From positions 41,462 through 64,245 of the forward strand of contig DMZI01000032.1 of the NCBI GenBank assembly GCA_003485325.1: a DNA stretch of 22,784 nucleotides, written 5' to 3'. The notes beneath the pieces are model-generated. The model was not told the DNA's origin. It did no database searches and saw nothing but the letters and a program-made list of their open reading frames with translations. The translations under genes and the position numbers were made by a program. The stretch is from Desulfotomaculum sp. (GTDB lineage: Bacteria > Bacillota > Desulfotomaculia > Desulfotomaculales > Nap2-2B). Positions 7,728-16,278 of this stretch are shown one piece after another. Every line of letters begins with the position of its first letter. Position 1 is the first letter of the stretch.

Positions 7728-8768
7728 TTATTTCTGCACTTCAACAAAGTACTCTTTAAGCTCAACCGCCTTTCCAACAATACTGGCTTCTTCAACACCC
7801 CTGATGTGCAGCAATTCAACCAGCTTTTCGGCTTTTTCCGGTTCCAAAGCAATAAGCAAGCCGCCGGAAGTCTGGGGATCAAGCAAAACAATCTGTTCAG
7901 CCCTGGTCAGATCGGGAGCGAAACGTATTTTATCTGCAAAGAAATCGCGGTTATTGTAAGCTCCCGCCGGAATAAGGCCCTGCGCGGCCAATTGCAGGGT
8001 AAAAGGCAGCAGATTTATTTTGCTCTGGTAAAAAACCAGGCTGACCCCGCTTGCCTGCGCCATTTCCACGGCATGGCCCAGCAGGCTGAAACCGGTAATG
8101 TCAGTACAGGCATGGGCGCCAGCTTCTTTCATCGCTTCCGAGGACTCCCGGTTAAGGGACGCCATGCAGGCTACAAACTTGGAATAAGCCTCGCCAGGAA
8201 ACATATCCGCCTTGATGGCCGTGCTGGCTATCCCAGTTCCAACGGGCTTGGTAAGAACCAGCAAATCTCCCGGCTTAGCCCCGGAGCTGGCGATTATTTG
8301 ATCCGGATGGGCCAACCCCGAAACGCACAGGCCGTATTTGGGTTCATCATCCGAAACGGAGTGCCCGCCGGCAATTATAGCCCCCGCCTCCTGCACTTTG
8401 TCCGCCCCTCCTTTTAAAATTTGGACAAGAAAATCCTGGGGCAAACAATTTGGGAAACAGACTATGTTCAAGGCCAGCAGCGGGCGGCCTCCCATGGCGT
8501 AAATATCACTTAACGCATTGGCTGCGCTGATCTGTCCGAACAAGTAAGGATCATCGACAACAGGCGTAAAAAAATCCACCGTCTGAATCAGCGCAAGTTC
8601 ATCGGAAATTTTATAGACCGCCGCGTCATCAGGAATGTTTAAGCCGACCAAAAGGTTCGCGTCTTCAAATTTAGGCATTTGCCGCAGCACCTGCGACAGG
8701 GTTCCCGGCCCTATTTTAGACGCTCACCCGGAAGCTTTGGTCATCTGGGTCAACTTTACTTCCTGCAC
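7728..8768 (-). CDS. selD: Selenide, water dikinase; itself a selenoprotein with in-frame UGA
   Basis: 346 residues with UGA read as selenocysteine, the normal SelD length. It makes selenophosphate from selenide and ATP for selenocysteine and selenouridine synthesis. Stopping at UGA gives only a 320-residue fragment starting MLRQMPKFEDANLL. Upstream, the same frame reads VKLTQMTKASGUASKIGPGTLSQVL, the canonical SelD N-terminus, with U15 (bases 8726-8724) in the place of the catalytic Cys/Sec. The start is GTG 8768 (TTG 8771 is also possible) after AAGGTGGTGA at 8784-8775. Other signatures are DDAAVY, TVDFFTPVVDDPYLFG, IIAGGHSVSDDEPKYG, TDITGFSLLGHA and DPQTSGGLL. A -10 box TATAAT is at 8808-8803. 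The host must carry selA, selB and selC elsewhere. Confidence 0.93.
8696..8714 (-). promoter_or_regulatory. Candidate bacterial SECIS hairpin in selD
   Basis: Downstream of the UGA (8726-8724) the mRNA can fold ATAGGG with CCCTGT (one G-T wobble) around the loop CCGGGAA. The loop starts 15 bases after the UGA and contains G residues, roughly in line with the bacterial SECIS layout recognised by SelB. The stem is short, so this is a candidate only. Confidence 0.5.
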
Positions 8769-8802
8769 CAAAAATCACCACCTTGCCGGAATTTATTTAT
8801 AT

Positions 8803-8808
8803 ATTATA
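8803..8808 (-). promoter_or_regulatory. -10 box of the selD promoter
   Basis: A perfect TATAAT on the minus strand about 35 bases before the selD start. No convincing TTGACA lies 16-18 bases upstream; instead there are three copies of a CTTTCA-type motif (TGAAAG on the plus strand at 8825, 8845 and 8858), which might be activator or repressor contacts. Confidence 0.45.
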
Positions 8809-9083
8809 CCTTTTTCACAGGCGTTGAAAGTATTCTTTGCACATTGAAAGCTTCTTATGAAAGCTTAAAAAGCTTTGAACTAAATTATTACAAAAAAATC
8901 AGGGTGTCTCCCCTGATTTTTCGAATAGCAGATAGCAAGAACATTGGCGCAGCCCTTCGCTTATCTACCTTTACAGGCGCTTAAGCAATTCGTTCGCCAT
9001 CGAAAACATTGTGCTCCATAAACCGGTTTTTTTAACTGAATGTTTACCAAAATTAAAAAATTATTATACGAGGAGTAATAAAA
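8809..9083. other. Divergent intergenic region, selD / amidohydrolase
   Basis: No gene is supported here. Besides the terminator at 8894-8921 it contains TGAAAGCTT twice (8845-8853, 8858-8866) and the inverted form AAGCTTTGA (8870-8878). The second direct copy and the inverted one can form a 7-bp hairpin. The amidohydrolase ribosome site GAGGAG lies about 10 bases before its ATG; its promoter is not clear. Confidence 0.4.
8894..8921. terminator. Bidirectional intrinsic terminator between divergent genes
   Basis: AAAAATCAGGG (8894-8904) pairs perfectly with CCCTGATTTTT (8911-8921) around a 6-base loop. T-runs flank it in both directions. It lies between selD (minus) and the amidohydrolase (plus), where no upstream gene is visible for it to terminate. 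Confidence 0.75.
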
Positions 9084-10643
9084 ATGGCTGATACTTCTGG
9101 TATTCCGGCTGACATAATTTTTTGCAACGCTAACATAATAACCATGGACGAAAAAAGGCCCGGCGCAGAACTGGTCGCCGTCTCGGGCAACAAAATCATA
9201 GGTGTAGGCGGCAACGATGATTTAGAAAATTTCAAGGGCGCAAACACTAAAATCATCGACTGCGGTTCACAAACAATCATTCCCGGTTTTAACGACGCCC
9301 ACTGCCATCCTCTTTCCTTTGCGGCAACTTTGCTCTATGTAGACTGTTCACCCTCGAAAGCAGCCAATATTTCCGAGATTCAAGCCCTCATCCGCTCCCG
9401 GGCGGAACAGACACCACCGGAAAAATGGGTCAGAGCAGCCAAATACGATGAGAAATACCTTGATGAAAAAAGGCCGCCCACCCGCTGGGAACTGGACGAG
9501 GCATCCCCGGATAATCCTGTCATTTTAATCCATTATACCGGGAATGGCTGCGTATTAAACAGTTTAGCACTCAAACACACAGGTATTTACAGTATATCAG
9601 CGGATCCCCAGGGAGGACACACAGGACGCGAACCTGATTCCAGGGAACCTAACGGTGTTATCACTGGAAGAAACGAACTTGTTGAAAAAAGAGTACCGGG
9701 TATTGATCAGGAAGAATTACAAGCGTATATCAAGCTGGCCACCGGACAATTACTTTCTTTTGGGATTACATCTGTTCAGGATACCGGTTGGAATAATAAC
9801 CTGAGGCACTGGCAGACCTTAAAACGGTTAAAGGATAACGGACAGCTGCCCGTCCGTGTTTCCATGATGGTTGGAACAAATGCGCTGGCAGAGTTCCAGG
9901 ACGCCGGCCTGTCAATGGAGACCGGCGATTGTGACTTGCGTATAGGCGGTATAAAGATAGCCCTTGATGAAAGTACGGGCAATCCCAATCCGCCCCAGGA
10001 AGAATTGGACTATTACGCTTTTAAGGCTCACGAGGCCGGTTTTCGGATCGCGTTTCATGTGCATGATATCGTCGCCCTTGAAACAACACTGGCTTCCCTG
10101 GAATACATTTGCAAAAAGATCCCCAGGCCGGACCACCGCCACCGCCTGGAACATTGCGCCATCTGCCCGCCCGGACTGATGCGCAAACTGAAAGCAACTG
10201 AAGCGATGGTAATTACGCAACCTGCATTTCTGCTCTACTTCGGGGAAAGCTACATTGACGCTGTCCCCTCTAAAAAGCTTAACTGGCTCTTCCCGATGGG
10301 CTCATTATCCAGCCTGGGCCTGAAAACTGCGGCAAGTTCGGATTCTCCAATGGTCCCCTGCAATCCACTGATAGGTATTTCTGCGGCTGTTGCAAGAAAA
10401 ACAGAAACTGATAAAATTATAGCGCCCCTGGAAGCGGTTTCGCCTCTGGAAGCCCTGCGGATGTATACATTATGGGGAGCTTACGCCTCCTTTGAAGAAA
10501 ATATAAAAGGTTCGATCAGCCCCGGAAAGCTTGCCGATCTTGTTGTGCTGAGCGAAGACCCGACTCAGACAGCGCCTGAAAGCATACCCGGAATTAAATT
10601 TATTTTAACAATGATTGACGGGAAAATAGCCTGGCAGGCCTAG
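9084..10643 (+). CDS. Amidohydrolase, Amidohydro_3 / YtcJ-like family
   Basis: 519 residues. Members of this TIM-barrel metal hydrolase family hydrolyse C-N bonds, for example in N-substituted formamides or cyclic amides; the substrate here is unknown. The N-terminal beta-sandwich segment PADIIFCNANIITMD is followed by GFNDAHCHP with metal ligands His73 and His75. GGIKIALDES carries the candidate bridging Lys291, FHVHD has His325/His327, LEHC has His357, and AASSDSP has the catalytic Asp420. The family ending SPGKLADLVVLSEDP is intact. There is no signal peptide, so it is cytoplasmic. The start is the ATG at 9084 after GAGGAG. It stands alone; no pathway partner is nearby. Confidence 0.9.
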   Translation: MADTSGIPADIIFCNANIITMDEKRPGAELVAVSGNKIIGVGGNDDLENFKGANTKIIDCGSQTIIPGFNDAHCHPLSFAATLLYVDCSPSKAANISEIQALIRSRAEQTPPEKWVRAAKYDEKYLDEKRPPTRWELDEASPDNPVILIHYTGNGCVLNSLALKHTGIYSISADPQGGHTGREPDSREPNGVITGRNELVEKRVPGIDQEELQAYIKLATGQLLSFGITSVQDTGWNNNLRHWQTLKRLKDNGQLPVRVSMMVGTNALAEFQDAGLSMETGDCDLRIGGIKIALDESTGNPNPPQEELDYYAFKAHEAGFRIAFHVHDIVALETTLASLEYICKKIPRPDHRHRLEHCAICPPGLMRKLKATEAMVITQPAFLLYFGESYIDAVPSKKLNWLFPMGSLSSLGLKTAASSDSPMVPCNPLIGISAAVARKTETDKIIAPLEAVSPLEALRMYTLWGAYASFEENIKGSISPGKLADLVVLSEDPTQTAPESIPGIKFILTMIDGKIAWQA

Positions 10644-10797
10644 GTTTCGGTTTAAATATGAAAAAATAACCCCGGTTTATGTTATTTATTGTCGTTTTTT
10701 TTAGGTGGAAATCAGGCTATACAAAAATTATAATTAATGAAACCATATTTAAAGATAAAAAGAAAAAATTCAATATGACAGATACACGTAAAATCCT

Positions 10798-10808
10798 GGG
10801 GGGGGGGG
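10798..10808 (+). promoter_or_regulatory. Run of 11 G acting as the ribosome site of the receiver gene
   Basis: Eleven consecutive G lie 7 bases before the GTG at 10816, where the Shine-Dalgarno sequence belongs, and no other ribosome site is visible. In the frame of the receiver a TAA at 10810-10812 blocks any upstream fusion, so length changes would alter only initiation efficiency. The exact length may be a sequencing or assembly uncertainty. Confidence 0.6.
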
Positions 10809-10815
10809 TTAATAT

Positions 10816-11199
10816 GTGTTTGAAAAAAAGGACTACTTGCTTATCGTCGACGATAATGCAAGCGTAAGGCGCCTGTTATTTGAAATCATCAGCGATGAGG
10901 GATACAAGGTAGAAACAGCCGGCAGCGGAACTGAGACAATCCGGATGGTAACTTCCAGCATGCCTTCCTTAATTCTTCTGGATGTTAAAATGCCGGGTAT
11001 GAGCGGTCTTGAAACATTGGAAAAACTAAGGGTTCATGCGCCGGGCGTACCCGTAATCATGATGACTGCCTATAGTGAAATGGACGCTTGTCAGGAAGCA
11101 AAAAACCGCGGACTGGTGCGGGAATATCTTAAAAAGCCTTTTGAAATAGATAAACTGCGATTTTTGATAAAAAATATCATGCCTGAGAAAATAGCCTGA
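10816..11199 (+). CDS. Single-domain response regulator (CheY/Spo0F-like)
   Basis: 127 residues, a lone receiver domain without an output domain. Such proteins relay phosphate in a phosphorelay or bind a partner when phosphorylated. The acidic pocket is Asp12/Asp13 (LLIVDDNASVRRLL), the phosphorylated residue is Asp56 (LILLDVKMPGMSG), the switch Thr is Thr84 (VIMMTAYSE) and the conserved lysine is Lys107 (EYLKKPFE). The sequence resembles Spo0F more than CheY at these motifs, but I cannot separate it from other orphan receivers. The start is GTG 10816; the ATG at 10814 is out of frame. No histidine kinase or phosphotransferase gene is in the window. Confidence 0.88.
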   Translation: MFEKKDYLLIVDDNASVRRLLFEIISDEGYKVETAGSGTETIRMVTSSMPSLILLDVKMPGMSGLETLEKLRVHAPGVPVIMMTAYSEMDACQEAKNRGLVREYLKKPFEIDKLRFLIKNIMPEKIA

Positions 11200-11505
11200 C
11201 TCGAATCCTGCGAGTAGATTCTTTCTGTCAAAATTCCCAACCAGCAAGAATACTTAAAAAGAACTACTTGTTTGCAAAAAGAGCCAGGCCGGCCGGTTTT
11301 AGCTCTGTCCGTTGTTACCACCTGTTTGATTGCTCAGGGATTTAAAAAGAGCTAGTTATTGGCACATTACAGGCATTGATCAGCTTCGGCAGCTAAAAAT
11401 CATGTCGTATTTTGTCGAATAATTTGTTAAGAGGCTAAGGAGGGAAATTAATCAAGTTGTTTAATTATTTTATTTTAAAGAATGTCTCGGATTCGTGATT
11501 CAGGA
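11200..11505. other. Gene-free region before the cobalamin operon
   Basis: About 300 bases with no supported coding sequence on either strand. It includes a small hairpin CTCG...CGAG directly after the receiver gene and a GC-rich palindromic patch GGCCGGCC near 11291-11300. A good AAGGAGGG at about 11438-11445 is followed by no usable start codon. Confidence 0.4.
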
Positions 11506-11533
11506 TTGCCAAATAGCACAAGAAAAATAGAAT
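11506..11533 (+). promoter_or_regulatory. Probable promoter of the riboswitch-controlled operon
   Basis: TTGCCA (11506-11511), 16 bases, then TAGAAT (11528-11533), each one or two bases from consensus. It would start transcription about 10 bases before the first riboswitch helix, which is the main support. Confidence 0.55.
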
Positions 11534-11542
11534 AATCTTTAA

Positions 11543-11727
11543 TATAAGGTGCCCTTAATAAAAGGGAGAATAGGGAAACCGGTGACGCTTTAAAGCAGAA
11601 TCCGGTGCGGACCCACCACTGTTAGCGGCGACAATTTTCCACACTCGTTCACTGGAGGCGCCACTGTGCGTAAAGCATGGGAAGGCGGAAAAGAGGATGA
11701 GCCGCAAGCCAGGAGACCTGCCTTATA
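11543..11727 (+). promoter_or_regulatory. Cobalamin (B12) riboswitch aptamer
   Basis: Closing helix P1 is TATAAGG (11543-11549) with CCTTATA (11721-11727). Inside are the family landmarks in the right order: AAGGTGCCC, GGGAGAATAGGGAA, the CCGGTG / TCCGGTGCGGACCCACCACTG core, GTTAGCGGCGAC, GCCACTGTGCGTAAAGC and the B12 box GCCGCAAGCCAGGAGACCTGCC as 11701-11722. The aptamer binds cobalamin derivatives in the nascent RNA. Its position before genes 11951-22431 puts that operon under cobalamin control. Confidence 0.96.
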
Positions 11728-11781
11728 CTTATCTAATAGATGAAGGGGAATTATCGTCTATTATTTGAATGTTTAAGCAGT

Positions 11782-11803
11782 GACTTTTAAGATGGGAAAA
11801 GTC
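11782..11803 (+). promoter_or_regulatory. Antiterminator hairpin of the riboswitch
   Basis: GACTTTT (11782-11788) pairs perfectly with AAAAGTC (11797-11803) around an 8-base loop. The right arm is also the 5' half of the terminator stem, so the two structures exclude each other. This supports control by transcription attenuation. Confidence 0.75.
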
Positions 11804-11830
11804 TCTTAGCGAATGCTGAGAGACTTTTTT
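11797..11830 (+). terminator. Rho-independent terminator of the riboswitch platform
   Basis: AAAAGTCTCTTAGC (11797-11810) pairs with GCTGAGAGACTTTT (11815-11828), 14 bp with one wobble, around loop GAAT, and a T-run follows. It lies 120 bases before the first gene of the operon, so with cobalamin bound transcription should stop here. Confidence 0.9.
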
Positions 11831-11950
11831 AACGCACATTTTCATTTATATTGGTTACGGCAATATTGCCTTTATCACCTTTAAGCTGGTCAGCCCCAAA
11901 CACCGGCAGTCCTGACATATTACAAACAAAATAATCAAGGAGGAAGTAGT

Positions 11951-14900
11951 ATGAAAAGAACAAGGAATCTTAATTTCCTAATGGTACTGCTGGCACTGCT
12001 CATGGTTACGTGCCTATGGCCGGCAATGGCGTTATCAGCAGCACCAGGAACGGTAACTGTGCGAATAATAGGAGAAGATAGTATTATACTGAATACACAG
12101 GTAAATGTTGACCAGGTCAATGATTATACTACAGATATAAACGACAGCAACGGCAATATAAATGCGTTAGACGCAGTTATTTATGCCACATTGCAAAATA
12201 GTTCCGCTAATGACAGTTATAATATTTCGTATAATTCAACCTACGGATCATATTTCCTCGGTAAGCTGGCCGGCATTTCACCTGCCGGTTCCGATTATTG
12301 GGGTACGCTGGCAATAAATTCGTCCGGCGATTATGACGGCAACACGTTAAACACACACGCCCTAGTGGCGGGCGATACCTATATCGTGTACTACGATATG
12401 TACACCGGCGCCGATACAAACTACGGCTATCAATCGTATGCTTGTTTTAAAGAAGACACTGTTTCCGGCACTACATATGGCATAACAACCGTTGAACCAA
12501 TAACCACTGGGTATGACGCCGGGAATATTGTCCCAACTGCCCTGCCTGGCATAACCATTTATGCCACCGGTCCGAATTTAGTTACAGCAACTCCCATTGC
12601 GGTGACGAACAGTAACGGCAAGGCATACATCACGTTTCCCGATGTGGGCCAATACATATTGACGCTGTCGTCCGACTACATCTATACCCGATGTGATATA
12701 ACTATAACCGGCAGCAGCATTACCTTAAACGACGTTAGCATCAACGTGACGGACGGGACAAATAATCTTCCCAATGCATTGCTGACGTTGACCGATAGCC
12801 CAGGAAATAGCCCACATTCACCTTATGAGGTTACGGGTGGCGCCTATAAATACCGGCTAACAGATGGGACATACAAGTATTCCGCCAGCCTCAGCGGATA
12901 CGAACCCGTCACCGGCACGCTTACTGTGAGCGGAGCCACATCACAAAATGTGGTGCTGACGGCAAGAGCCGGCTACGAGGTAACCATTACACCAGCTGAT
13001 AGCACCAATGAAACCGTAATAGTCAAGAACGGCAGCGGCATCGTACAGCCCATTTCGGTTGCAAGCGGAGTCTATACCTACGACCTGGCTGACGGCATCT
13101 ATAACTTTTCCATAAACAGGAGCGGCTACCATAGTTCATTTGGCAGCTTTACCGTTAATGGAGCCGGCCAAGCAATAACAACCAGCGCTTTGACCCGTAC
13201 CGGAATTGACAGTGCGGAATGGAGCGCATTTCGGGATTTCAGCGATAACATGGCAACGGTTACTTTCCCTACTGCTCAGGGTTCCTGGCAGACCAGGGAG
13301 AAATGGGCAACATCACTGGGTGCTCCGGGCTCCTGGGGAACACTGTCAACCTCTAACATAGTACTGTATGATGGCTACCTGTATGTCGCAACCGAACACG
13401 GGTTAAGCAAAATTGACAAAAGCGACGGAACCCTGCTGACCACCACTGCTCTGTCTACAGGAACAAGCTATGCGTCACAGATTGCTTATGGCAACGGGAA
13501 AATATTTGTTACCACCGCTTCCGGCATAGACGCGTTCGACGCATTAACCATGGAACGGCTCTGGTCGGCCCCCATTTCCCCGTACGGCAATTATATGGCG
13601 GCAACTCCTATCCTTTTCAGTGATGCTACGAAGACTATTTATGTCGGTGATTATGGCGATAGCAATTATACGCTTGGTACCTGCGGCGGATACTCATGCC
13701 TTGATGCCAACAACGGGACCAGCAAGTGGATCATGTACGGTGGTGCGACTGACGCCCGCTACTGGGCAGGTGCCGTGTTGGTTGGAGATTATGTGGTTTT
13801 CGGAAGTGACAGCGGAACGCTGACGTCGGTAAAAATTGATGCCAGTGAAAATGCCGTCGCGACTGGTACTCTACCCGTTACTGGCAAGATCAACTCCTCT
13901 ATTGCATATGACGGCGCTTATCTTTATTTTACTACTAAAAGCGGCTACATCTACAAGGCTTCCATCGATAACACTGGTCAACTGGTCAACGTGACTTCGC
14001 GTCAGTTTGCCACGGACAGTAGCAGCACGCCGGTGGTACATAACGGAAGAATATACGTGGGTGCCAGCGATGGTATATATGTTCTGAAGGCGGAAGATCT
14101 TACGCAGATTTCTTACTATAAGACGAGCGCGGCGGTACAGTCATCAGCCCTGCTGACTACTGCTTATGGCAGCGTCGTTTATGCATATTTCACGGTTAAC
14201 TCCCCGCAAGGCGAAATAATTGTGCTTTCAGACGACAGTACGAATCTTTCTTTTGACACTTTATTTATTCCTACGCATTACCAATACAGCCTTACCAGTC
14301 TGATTGCAGACAGCCAAGGTACCATTTATTCCACTAACGATTCCGGATATCTTTATGCAATTGAGAACAACAATGCGTCAAAAACAGATAAAGTTAAGTT
14401 AACGATAAGCGTTTCACCAGCCTCAGTCTTTGACTCTACTACGTGGACTACTACCTATCCCACCATAATTGTCAAGGACAGCAACGGGATGACGGTGTCA
14501 ACTGCGGTGTCAGGTACCTATTATCTAGAAACGGGCAGATACAGCTATACGGTTAGTCTCAGCGGTTACACCACCGCTACTGGCAGTTTTGTGGTAACGG
14601 GAGACGATATAACCAATGGCAGTCGAACAGTTCCCATTACGCTTACCACGCCTTCAACCGGGGGTGTTACAATCACAGTTACTGTTACCGTTATCGGCGA
14701 CACTAAACACGGGAACAGTGTGCACACAGCGTATCAAACCTGGGTAAACAGCAAATCAGTGACTATTTCAAGCGGCGCCGCCTGGGATGCTATTAAGAGT
14801 GTACTGGATAGTTCCGGCTTAAACTATGTGGCAACTGACACTTCCCTCGGCAAATACATTTCCAGTGTCAATGGCCTGGCCGAAATGGATAACGGCCCCA

Positions 14901-16252
14901 ATTCCGGATGGATGTACTCGGTTAACGGAACAAACCCCACAGTAGAAATCAGTTCTTATATACTGAAGGATGGCGATAATATCACTCTTTACTATACCGA
15001 TGACTACAAGAGCCAGACAAGCCCAGGAAGTGGAAGTGACCCTTCCAGCACTTTGCCCACCGTTAGTCCGTCAACTCCGGCTGGAACGGTTTTGACCGGA
15101 ACCTTGGATAAAACCACTGGTATAGCGAGCGCCACTCTCTCAGGTTCTGCGCTGAGCGGTTTTAATAAAGCGATCGCGGCTGCCGGCAATGGGAAAGGTT
15201 CTGATGTTACCGTCACGGTCAGTACTCCAGTTGGCGCAACCGCATTGAATCTTGCCATACCGCAAGCTCCCTTGACTGCCCTGGGCCAAAAAAGCAATAT
15301 CTCATTGAGTATCAAAACCAACTTGTGCAACCTAACATTTGACCCGAAAGCGATTGCCGCTATCAGTTCTTCTTTGGGCAGTGAGGAGGTTATTTTATCA
15401 ATCGCGCAGTTGAATGCGTCTGCATTGAGCAATGATGCCAAAGAAATAATTGGCGACAGGCCAGTCTATGATTTCTCGTTGAAGGCGGGTGAAACCAATA
15501 TTGCAAACTTCGGCGGTGGCAGTGCGGCCATAAGCATACCATATACTTTAGCAGCGAGCGAGGATGCAAATGCGATTGTAGTCTACTGCATCGATGCTTC
15601 AGGCAGCCCGCAAATGACGCAAGGAGCGTATAGTCCCGAAACGAAAACGGTGGATTTCAAGGCTACCCACTTTTCCAGATATGCCGTGGGTTACAACAAA
15701 ATAGTCTTTGCAGATGTTGCGGATAATTCCTGGTATAAAGATGCAGTGACCTTCTGTGCAGCGCGCGGTATCACGGTCGGTATAGGCAATGTCATGTTTG
15801 GCCCGGAAGATACTCTCACGAGAGGACAGTTCATCGTCATGCTGATGCGGGCTTACGGAATAGAGCTGGAAAAGAACCCTGCCGAGAATTTTGCTGATGC
15901 GGGGGAAACCTATTATACAAACTACCTGGCTGCGGCAAAACGCCTTGGGATATCCAAAGGTATAGGCGATAACAAGTTTTCGCCGAACAGCAAAATCAGC
16001 AGGCAGGACATGTTCACTTTGCTATACAGGGCGCTTGATGTACTTGGCGCGCTGCCGACAACAAAGACCAATAACACTCTTTCAAGCTATAGCGATACGA
16101 GTGAGATTTCGGGCTATGCAATGACCGCCTTGAAACTCTTGGTGGAAAGCGGTATAGTCTCGTGTTCAGATGGCAAAATCAATCCTGGCGGGAATTCTAC
16201 CCGCGCTCAAATGGTGCAGATCCTATACAATATACTTTCCCAACATGTATAA
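11951..16252 (+). CDS. Giant S-layer-anchored protein with DUF4430 domains and a beta-propeller-like region
   Basis: 1433 residues, secreted. Signal peptide at 1-30 (cleavage near ALSA). Residues about 33-150 form a divergent DUF4430-like domain (YFLGKLAGISPAGSDYWG, then AGDTYIVYYD). About 255-415 holds two PEGA/carboxypeptidase-regulatory-like beta repeats (LTDGTYKYSASLSGY, LADGIYNFSINRSGY), and about 445-808 PQQ-type beta-propeller-like blades (YDGYLYVATEHGLSKID, NGRIYVGASDGIYVLKA). A third PEGA-like repeat ends near 900. About 903-1020 is a typical DUF4430 (YISSVNGL, SGWMYSVNG, LKDGDNITLYYTDDY). A Pro/Ser/Thr linker, a beta-rich domain to 1245, and three SLH repeats (1249-1433) follow. First gene after the B12 riboswitch; AAGGAGG lies 6 bases before the ATG. 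Probable role: corrinoid capture at the wall (inference). Confidence 0.85.
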   Translation: MKRTRNLNFLMVLLALLMVTCLWPAMALSAAPGTVTVRIIGEDSIILNTQVNVDQVNDYTTDINDSNGNINALDAVIYATLQNSSANDSYNISYNSTYGSYFLGKLAGISPAGSDYWGTLAINSSGDYDGNTLNTHALVAGDTYIVYYDMYTGADTNYGYQSYACFKEDTVSGTTYGITTVEPITTGYDAGNIVPTALPGITIYATGPNLVTATPIAVTNSNGKAYITFPDVGQYILTLSSDYIYTRCDITITGSSITLNDVSINVTDGTNNLPNALLTLTDSPGNSPHSPYEVTGGAYKYRLTDGTYKYSASLSGYEPVTGTLTVSGATSQNVVLTARAGYEVTITPADSTNETVIVKNGSGIVQPISVASGVYTYDLADGIYNFSINRSGYHSSFGSFTVNGAGQAITTSALTRTGIDSAEWSAFRDFSDNMATVTFPTAQGSWQTREKWATSLGAPGSWGTLSTSNIVLYDGYLYVATEHGLSKIDKSDGTLLTTTALSTGTSYASQIAYGNGKIFVTTASGIDAFDALTMERLWSAPISPYGNYMAATPILFSDATKTIYVGDYGDSNYTLGTCGGYSCLDANNGTSKWIMYGGATDARYWAGAVLVGDYVVFGSDSGTLTSVKIDASENAVATGTLPVTGKINSSIAYDGAYLYFTTKSGYIYKASIDNTGQLVNVTSRQFATDSSSTPVVHNGRIYVGASDGIYVLKAEDLTQISYYKTSAAVQSSALLTTAYGSVVYAYFTVNSPQGEIIVLSDDSTNLSFDTLFIPTHYQYSLTSLIADSQGTIYSTNDSGYLYAIENNNASKTDKVKLTISVSPASVFDSTTWTTTYPTIIVKDSNGMTVSTAVSGTYYLETGRYSYTVSLSGYTTATGSFVVTGDDITNGSRTVPITLTTPSTGGVTITVTVTVIGDTKHGNSVHTAYQTWVNSKSVTISSGAAWDAIKSVLDSSGLNYVATDTSLGKYISSVNGLAEMDNGPNSGWMYSVNGTNPTVEISSYILKDGDNITLYYTDDYKSQTSPGSGSDPSSTLPTVSPSTPAGTVLTGTLDKTTGIASATLSGSALSGFNKAIAAAGNGKGSDVTVTVSTPVGATALNLAIPQAPLTALGQKSNISLSIKTNLCNLTFDPKAIAAISSSLGSEEVILSIAQLNASALSNDAKEIIGDRPVYDFSLKAGETNIANFGGGSAAISIPYTLAASEDANAIVVYCIDASGSPQMTQGAYSPETKTVDFKATHFSRYAVGYNKIVFADVADNSWYKDAVTFCAARGITVGIGNVMFGPEDTLTRGQFIVMLMRAYGIELEKNPAENFADAGETYYTNYLAAAKRLGISKGIGDNKFSPNSKISRQDMFTLLYRALDVLGALPTTKTNNTLSSYSDTSEISGYAMTALKLLVESGIVSCSDGKINPGGNSTRAQMVQILYNILSQHV

Positions 16253-16278
16253 TTAAAACAGCTCTTGTTCAAGAAAAA

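Noticed and set aside
7728..8690. SelD starting at the GTG at 8690
   Set aside because: This would remove the catalytic residue and the conserved glycine/lysine-rich N-terminus. The frame continues upstream through a UGA that fits selenocysteine, to a GTG with a good ribosome site.
10679..10867. 62-codon plus-strand frame running through the G11 tract
   Set aside because: It lacks a ribosome site, ends inside the receiver gene in another frame, and has low-complexity lysine-rich content.
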